The notes under the pieces were generated by a model, which did no database searches, was not told the origin of the DNA, and worked only from the letters and a program-made list of their open reading frames with translations. A DNA stretch of 64,000 nucleotides from Macrostomum hystrix (Eukaryota > Platyhelminthes > Macrostomidae): NCBI GenBank assembly GCA_950097015.1, contig CATNEN010000007.1, positions 2,914,001-2,978,000 of the forward strand, read 5' to 3'. The position numbers and the translations under genes were made by a program. Below, piece after piece: positions 43,901 through 52,900 of the stretch (position 1 is its first letter; each line of letters opens with the position of its first letter).

Positions 43901-46900
43901 AACCCTTCAACCCCTAACCCTTCAACCTCTAACCCTACAACCCCGAACCCTTTAACCACTAGCTCTACAACCGCGAACCCTTCAACCCGAACCCTTCAAC
44001 CCCGAACCCTTCAACCCCGAACCCCTGAACCCTGAACCCCTGAAACCCGAACCCTTCAACCCCTAACCCTTCAACCCCGAACCCTAAAGCCCTAGGGTAT
44101 CTGCCAGCTATAATTGCAGTGAATTCCGGAAAATTGAAAAAGTGTTTTAGAGATCCAAAACTATTTTAATTCATTTGGGGTTCCGAATTCGGATCTCAAT
44201 TTCTAGTAATCTAGAGTTTTGTGAATCTAGTTTTCAGATTTTAGTCATTGAAGATTCAAGGATTCAATATTCAACATTATTGAAGATTTATAGATTTAAA
44301 TATAGATTTGAGGATTTAGGGATTTTGTATATGGGTTTAGGAAATCTAGATTTCGGGTTTGGAGATTCTGAGTTCTACAACTAAAGCTGGAATCGCAGCT
44401 ATAACTATAGCTAGAATCGCAGCTATAACTATAGCTAGAATCGCAGCTATAACTATAGCTAGAATCGCAGCTATAACTATAGCTAGAATCGCAGCTATAA
44501 CTATAGCTAGAATCGCAGCTATAACTATAGCTAGAATCGCAGCTATAACTATAGCTAGAATCGCAGCTATAACTATAGCTAGAATCGCAGCTATAACTAT
44601 AGCTAGAATCGCAGATACAACTAACTATAGCTAGAATCGCAGCTAGAACAGAATCGCAGCTACAGCAATAGCTAGAATCGCAGCTAGAACAGAATCGCAG
44701 CTAGAAAAGAATCGCAGCTAGAACAGAATCGCAGCTAGAACAGAACCGCAGCTAGAACAGAATCGCAGCTAGAACAGAACCGCGTCTAGAACAGAATCGC
44801 AGCTAGAAAAGAATCGCAGCTAGAAAAGAATCGCAGCTAGAAAAGAATCGCAGCTAGAAAAGAATCGCAGCTAGAAAAGAATCGCAGCTAGAAAAGAATC
44901 GCAGCTAGAAAAGAATCGCAGCTAGAAAAGAATCGCAGCTAGAAAAGAATCGCAGCTAGAACAGAATCGCAGCTACAGCTATAGCTAGATTTTGTCATTT
45001 CAGATTAAGAATTAAAAAAAATTATGGGATTTGAATTGAAAGTTTTGGAAATCCATTTACCAAATATTAGAAATTAATTTTTTTTTCGAATTTCCGGTTT
45101 TGGGACTTTTAACATTTAGGATTCGGGATTTCAAATTTAGTGATTCTAGATTAAGGGCTAGGGAAAATTTTTTATTAACATTTTGTATTCCAGACAGGAA
45201 TTAATGGCGATTAATCCGCCTCTGAGCAGGTTGTCGCCGGCTGCTGCACGGCCTGCTGGAGGTGGAGCCGGACAAGCGGCTTCGGGTGTGCGAAGTTGAC
45301 CAGCCCCCGTCCAGGCGGCATCGATGGATACCGCCGTTGCTTAGGGCAACGGAATCAATATCGGCTGCGGGTTCAGCTGTACCTGAGGCTGTGGAAGCAC
45401 CTGCGGCAGCTACAGACAAGGTGTTTTAACGAAGCTCTAACTTATTTTATAAGTAAAAGAAACGCAACTATTATAGGAGCTAGAATCGCAGCTAGAATCG
45501 CAGCTAGAACAGAATCGCAGCTAGAATCGCAGCTAGAACAGAATCGCAGCTAGAATCGCAGCTAGAACAGAATCACAGCTAGAATCGCAGCCAGAACAGA
45601 ATCGCAGCTAGAATCGCAGCTAGAACAGAATCGCAGCTAGAATCGCAGCTAGAACAGAATCGCAGCTAGAATCGCAGCTAGAACAGAATCGCAGCTAGAA
45701 TCGCAGCTAGAACAGAATCGCAGCTAGAATCGCAGCTAGATCAGAATCGCAGCTAGAATCGCAGCTAGAACAGAATCGCAGCTAGAATCGCAGCTAGAAC
45801 AGAATCGCAGCTAGAATCGCAGCTAGAGCAGAATCGCAGCTAGAATCGCAGCTAGAACAGAATCACAGCTAGAATCGCAGCTAGAACAGAATCACAGCTA
45901 GAATCGCAGCTAGAACAGAATCGCAGCTAGAATCGCAGCTAGAACAGAATCGCAGCTAGAATCGCAGCTAGAACAGAATCGCAGCTAGAATCGCAGCTAG
46001 AATCGCAGCTTGAACAGAATCGCAGCTAGAATCGCAGCTAGAACAGAATCGCAGCTAGAATCGCAGCTAGAACAGAATCGCAGCTACATCTATACCTAGT
46101 GTAACACGCGGTGTTTGGCGGTGTGAAACCAGATTCTACGAAGGCCCCGTGAGGCCGTGCTTGTTGTATTTATGTCAGTTGCGATTACGTAATCAGCGAT
46201 GTACAGTAAATGAACGATGTTAAACGAACAAACAGTAAATACGATAGAATGATTCAGCAAATTATCATCACCGTCAGCGGTGCCACCTTGGTTGAGCTGT
46301 GGACCCTGGAGTTGTAGGACAGGACCACTAGCGGCAGCTGCTCCTCCCAGCTGGACTCGGTCTCGGCGAACAGCCTCAGCAGCTGCAGCAGCGACTTGTT
46401 GCCGCGCTCCACTAGTCCGTTTCCCTGCGGATGATACGGCGTGGTGCGCGTTTTCCTGATGCCCAGCGCTTGCAGCGTCTCCTGGAACAGCTCGCTCTCG
46501 AAGTTCGCGCCTTGGTCCGAGTGGATGACGGACGGGACTCCATCGGCATCTCACCGAGTGGGGCTGCGGGCCGGTGCTGCGCCTTTTTCAGCTGGCAGGT
46601 CTGGCACTCCTGACAGAAACTCACCGCGTCGCTCTGCAGCCCAGGCCATTACGCGGTCTGCTTCTGGGTGTCGGCCATTTTCTCCGGTCCGAAATGGCCG
46701 CCGATGCCCTCGTGGAAGTCAGTCAGGAACTGGCGCTGCAGCAACTCCGGGATCACAGGGACCTCTGTCGGCCCCGCAGCATCATTGAAAACCCGGCAGA
46801 GAAGACCGTCTTGAATTCGTAACTTCCGCCAGATACGGCTGAGGTGTCGCAGTCTGCTGTCGGACCATCTTGGCCGAGTCCCGCTGTCGTTCTGCAGGGC

Positions 46901-49900
46901 ATCGATGACCAGCTGGAGCTTCGGATCAGCCCTCTGCGCCTGTCGCAACTCCCGGTTGGACACCTGCGGCTGCTGCTCCGTTGCCGACGACGCTCCGATC
47001 GTTTCGCAGTGGCCCTCGTGCATCCTCGACAGGCCATCCGCCTCCACCTTGTCGACGCCCTTGGTGTACTTGATGGTAAAGGCGAATTACTGCAGCAGCA
47101 ACCGCCAGCGCCCAAGCCGGCCGTGGCTGTCGACCCGCTGGGAATTCAGAAACGTGAGCGGGCAGTGGTCGGTGAAGACCGTGAAATGCGGACCGAGCAG
47201 GTAGTGGCGGTAAGTCTTCAGCGCGTGCAGGATCGCCAGGCACTCCCTCTCGACGGTTGAATAGCCCTTCTCCGGAGCCGTGAGTGCTCTGCTGCAGTAC
47301 TCTATCACCTGGTCGCCTTGCTTGAGCACGATTCCGACTCCGTTGCTTTTGCTGGCATCCGTGTAGAGCTGAAACTCCTTGGAAAAATCCGGGTGGCCGA
47401 TGATCGGCGGCTGCTGAAGAGTTGAGCCGTCGAAATGCCGTGCCGCACTCGTCAGTCCACGAGGGCAGAATCGCAGCTACAACTATACCTAGTATCGCAG
47501 CTAGAACAGAATCGCAGCTACAACTATACCTAGTATCGCAGCTAGAACAGAATCGCAGCTACAACTATACCTAGTATCGCAGCTATAACAGAATTGCAGC
47601 TACAACTATAGCTAGTATCGCAGCTAGAACAGAATCGCAGATAACAACTATAGCTAGAACAGAATCGCAGCTACAACTATAGCTAGAACAGAATCGCAGC
47701 TACAACTATAGCTAGAACAGAATCGCAGCTACAACTATAGCTAGTATCGTAGCTAGAACAGAATCGCAGCTACAACTATACCTAGTATCGCAGCTAGAAC
47801 AGAATCGCAGCTACAACTATAGCTTGAATCGCAGCTAGAACAGAATCGCAGAATCGCAGAATTATTCATAGTTACTGCTATACATGCCGGTCATTTGTAG
47901 AGACTTTGCAATGGGATTAATGTTGCGACCCAGATTATCCTATCTTTCTCGCTGCTTAGTATTGTTCTACGCTGCGAAATTCGGCCAAGAATCGCACCAG
48001 GAAACATAACAAGAATCGCACCAGGAAACATAACAAGAATCGCCTCAGGAAACATAACAAGAATCGCACCAGGAAACATAACAAGAATCGCTCCAGGAAA
48101 CATAACAAGAATCGCACCAGGAAACATAACAAGAATCGCCTCAGGAAACATAACAAGAATCGCACCAGGAAACATAACAAGAATCTCACCAGGAAACATA
48201 TCAAGAATCGCACCAGGAATCATACCAAGAATCGCATCAGGAAACATAACAAGAATCGCACCAGGAAACATAACAAGAATCGCACCAGGAAACATAACAA
48301 GAATCGCACCAGGAAACATAACAAGAATCGCACCAGGAAACATAACAAGAATCGCACCAGGAAACATAACAAGAATCGCACCAGGAAACATAACAAGAAT
48401 CGCACCAGGAAACATAACAAGAATCGCACCAGGAAACATAACAAGAATCGCACCAGGAAACATAACAAGAATCGCACCAGGAAACATAACAAGAATCGCA
48501 CCAGGAAACATATCAAGAATCGCACCAGGAAACATAACAAGAATCGCACCAGGAATCATACCAAGAATCGCATCAGGAAACATACCAAGAATCGCACCAG
48601 GAAACATAACAAGAAACGCACCAGGAATCATAACAAGAATCTCACCAGGAAACATATCAAGAATCGCACCAGGAAACATATCAAGAATCGCACCAGGAAA
48701 CATATCAAGAATCGCACCAGGAAACATATCAAGAATCGCATCAGGAAACATAGCAAGAAACGCACCAGGAATCATAACAAGAATCTCACCAGGAAACATA
48801 TCAAGAATCGCACCAGGAAACATAACAAGAATCGCACCAGGAAACATAACAAGAATCTCACCAGGAAACATAACAAGAATCGCACAAGGAAACATAACAA
48901 GAATCGCACCAGGAAACATATCAAGAATCGCACCAGGAATCATACCAAGAATCGCATCAGGAAACATAACAAGAATCGCACCAGGAAACATAACAAGAAT
49001 CGCACCAGGAAACATAACAAGAATCGCACCAGGAAACATAACAAGAATCGCACCAGGAAACATAACAAGAATCGCACCAGGAAACATAACAAGAATCGCA
49101 CCAGGAAACATAACAAGAATCGCACCAGGAAACATAACAAGAATCGCACCAGGAAACATAACAAGAATCGCACCAGGAAACATAACAAGAATCGCACCAG
49201 GAAACATAACAAGAATCGCACCAGGAAACATAACAAGAATCGCCTCAGGAAACATAACAAGAATCGCACCAGGAAACATAACAAGAATCGCACCAGGAAA
49301 CATAACAAGAATCGCACCAGGAAACATAACAAGAATCGCACCAGGAAACATAACAAGAATCGTGAATCGTAGCATGAACAGAGAAAATAAATATTTTTGT
49401 GAATAATTATTCCTACTTAACGGAAACAAAAAGCTATTGTGATTCAGACAACACCGTTCTGTCTTGCAGATAAGTTTGCTTCAGCTTGCACGTCAACTAC
49501 AAAAGCAGGTAAAATTTGCTCGTATGGCCTCATATTTTTGTTCACTGATTCTTCAGGGCCTTTCTGATCGTTCAGGGATCCCTTCAGGATGCTCTGATTC
49601 TTCAGGGCCTTTCTGATCATTCAGGGATGCGCTGATCATTCAGGGATCCCTTCAGGGATGCTCTGATCATTCAGGGATCCCTTCAGGGATGCTCTGATCA
49701 TTCAGGGATGCGCTGATCATTCAGGGATCCCTTCAGGGATGCTCTGATCATTCAGGGATCCCTTCAGGGATGCTCTGATCCTTCATGGAGGCTCTGTTCC
49801 TTCAGGGATGCTCTGAAACTGATTCACAGCTGAACCTTAATCCCTACCCGTCCTATTCTTCAGGCGACATCGGAGCTGTCTCGGAAGCTCCACCTGCCTG

Positions 49901-52900
49901 AAGCTCTTCTTCTGCGATTTCTGGCAGCCAACAGCGGTGAAAGCGAGGCGGCGAAGTGCTCGGACGTTCGGGCCATGATCGCCATGCTTGAGGATCGCCT
50001 GATGATGCGACGGTGCTCAGATGAATCTGATGGATTAGAAGCCGGTATGTTGTGATATCGTTGAAGTGAAGGCGGTTAATGAGGCTGTGAATGAGGCTGT
50101 GAATGAGGTTGTGAATGAGGTTGTGAATGAGGTTGTGAATGAGGCTGTGAATGAGGCTGTGAATGAGGTTGTGAATGAGGTTGTGAATGAGGCTGTGAAT
50201 GAGGTTGTGAATGAGGCTGTGAATGAGGCTGTGAATGAGGTTGTGAATGAGGTTGTGAATGAGGTTATGAATGAGGCTGTGAATGAGGTTGTGAATGAGG
50301 CTGTGAATGAGGCTGTGAATGAGGCTGTGAATGAGGTTGTGAATGAGGCTGTGAATGAGGCTGTGAATGAGGCTGTGAATGAGGTTGTGAATGAGGCTGT
50401 GAATGAGGCTGTGAATGAGGTTGTGAATGAGGCTGTGAATGAGGCTGTGAATGAGGTTGTGAATGAGGTTATGAATGAGGCTGTGAATGAGGTTGTGAAT
50501 GAGGTTGTGAATGAGGTTATGAATGAGGCTGTGAATGAGGTTGTGAATGAGGCTGTGAATGAGGCTGTGAATGAGGCTGTGAATGAGGTTGTGAATGAGG
50601 TTGTGAATGAGGCTGTGAATGAGGCTGTGAATGAGGTTGTGAATGAGGTTGTGAATGAGGCTGTGAATGAGGTTGTGAATGAGGCTGTGAATGAGGCTGT
50701 GAATGAGGTTGTGAATGAGGTTGTGAATGAGGTTATGAATGAGGCTGTGAATGAGGTTGTGAATGAGGCTGTGAATGAGGCTGTGAATGAGGCTGTGAAT
50801 GAGGTTGTGAATGAGGCTGTGAATGAGGCTGTGAATGAGGCTGTGAATGAGGTTGTGAATGAGGCTGTGAATGAGGCTGTGAATGAGGTTGTGAATGAGG
50901 CTGTGAATGAGGCTGTGAATGAGGTTGTGAATGAGGTTATGAATGAGGCTGTGAATGAGGTTGTGAATGAGGTTGTGAATGAGGTTATGAATGAGGCTGT
51001 GAATGAGGTTGTGAATGAGGCTGTGAATGAGGCTGTGAATGAGGCTGTGAATGAGGTTGTGAATGAGGCTGTGAATGAGGCTGTGAATGAGGCTGTGAAT
51101 GAGGTTGTGAATGAGGCTGTGAATGAGGCTGTGAATGAGGTTGTGAATGAGGCTGTGAATGAGGTTATGAATGAGGCTGTGAATGAGGTTGTGAATGAGG
51201 CTGTGAATGAGGCTGTGAATGAGGCTGTGAATGAGGTTGTGAATGAGGCTGTGAATGAGGCTGTGAATGAGGCTGTGAATGAGGCTGTGAATGAGGCTGT
51301 GAATGAGGTTGTGAATGAGGCTGTGAATGAGGCTGTGAATGAGGTTGTGAATGAGGCTGTGAATGAGGCTGTGAATGAGGTTGTGAATGAGGCTGTGAAT
51401 GAGGCTGTGAATGAGGCTGTGAATGAGGCTGTGAATGAGGTTGTGAATGAGGTTATGAATGAGGCTGTGAATGAGGTTGTGAATGAGGCTGTGAATGAGG
51501 CTGTGAATGAGGTTGTGAATGAGGTTATGAATGAGGCTGTGAATGAGGTTGTGAATGAGGTTGTGAATGAGGTTATGAATGAGGCTGTGAATGAGGTTGT
51601 GAATGAGGCTGTGAATGAGGCTGTGAATGAGGCTGTGAATGAGGTTGTGAATGAGGCTGTGAATGAGGCTGTGAATGAGGTTATGAATGAGGCTGTGAAT
51701 GAGGTTGTGAATGAGGCTGTGAATGAGGCTGTGAATGAGGCTGTGAATGAGGTTGTGAATGAGGCTGTGAATGAGGCTGTGAATGAGGCTGTGAATGAGG
51801 CTGTGAATGAGGCTGTGAATGAGGTTGTGAATGAGGCTGTGAATGAGGCTGTGAATGAGGTTGTGAATGAGGCTGTGAATGAGGCTGTGAATGAGGTTGT
51901 GAATGAGGCTGTGAATGAGGCTGTGAATGAGGCTGTGAATGAGGCTGTGAATGAGGTTGTGAATGAGGTTATGAATGAGGCTGTGAATGAGGTTGTGAAT
52001 GAGGCTGTGAATGAGGCTGTGAATGAGGTTGTGAATGAGGCTGTGAATGAGGCTGTGAATGAGGCTGTGAATGAGGTTGTGAATGAGGCTGTGAATGAGG
52101 TTGTGAATGAGGTTGTGAATGAGGCTGTGAATGAGGTTGTGAATGAGGTTATGAATGAGGTTGTGAATGAGGTTGTGAATGAGGCTGTGAATGAGGCTGT
52201 GAATGAGGCTGTGAATGAGGTTGTGAATGAGGCTGTGAATGAGGTTGTGAATGAGGCTGTGAATGAGGTTGTGAATGAGGTTGTGAATGAGGCTGTGAAT
52301 GAGGTTGTGAATGAGGCTGTGAATGAGGTTGTGAATGAGGTTGTGAATGAGGTTGTGAATGAGGTTGTGAATGAGGTTGTGAATGAGGTTGTGAATGAGG
52401 CTGTGAATGAGGTTGTGAATGAGGTTGTGAATGAGGTTGTGAATGAGGCTGTGAATGAGGCTGTGAATGAGGCTGTGAATGAGGCTGTGAATGAGGTTGT
52501 GAATGAGGCTGTGAATGAGGTTGTGAATGAGGCTGTGAATGAGGTTGTGAATGAGGTTGTGAATGAGGCTGTGAATGAGGTTGTGAATGAGGCTGTGAAT
52601 GAGGTTGTGAATGAGGCTGTGAATGAGGCTGTGAATGAGGCTGTGAATGACTTTGTGAATGAAGTATGAAGTATTTAAATAACTTTGTTTAAATAGCTGT
52701 GAATGGCAGTGTGAATGTGAACTGTAAAGTAAGGACCCTAACAGTTGTACCTGTTCCCCGGCATTTTCTTCTTCTAAAATCTGCTTTTTTAGTTTCTGCT
52801 TATCAAAAATTTTTAGTCTGATTTATTATGCCCCTGGTTTCATGTTTCCTAGTTCGCCGTGTCTGTGAATGGCTGACAGACAATGTATCTTAGCCAAAGA

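Noticed and set aside
44380-49365. CRISPR-like regularity of GAATCGCA repeats
   Set aside because: No unique spacers between units, eukaryotic context, and units are directly adjacent.
47891-49429. 512-codon minus-strand frame rich in MFPGAILV
   Set aside because: A 24-bp minisatellite, antisense to the kinase gene, with no unique domain.
50066-52669. 867-codon open frame of VNEA repeats
   Set aside because: It is a 12-bp minisatellite between a kinase splice donor and downstream exons; open only because the unit is a multiple of three and has no stop.
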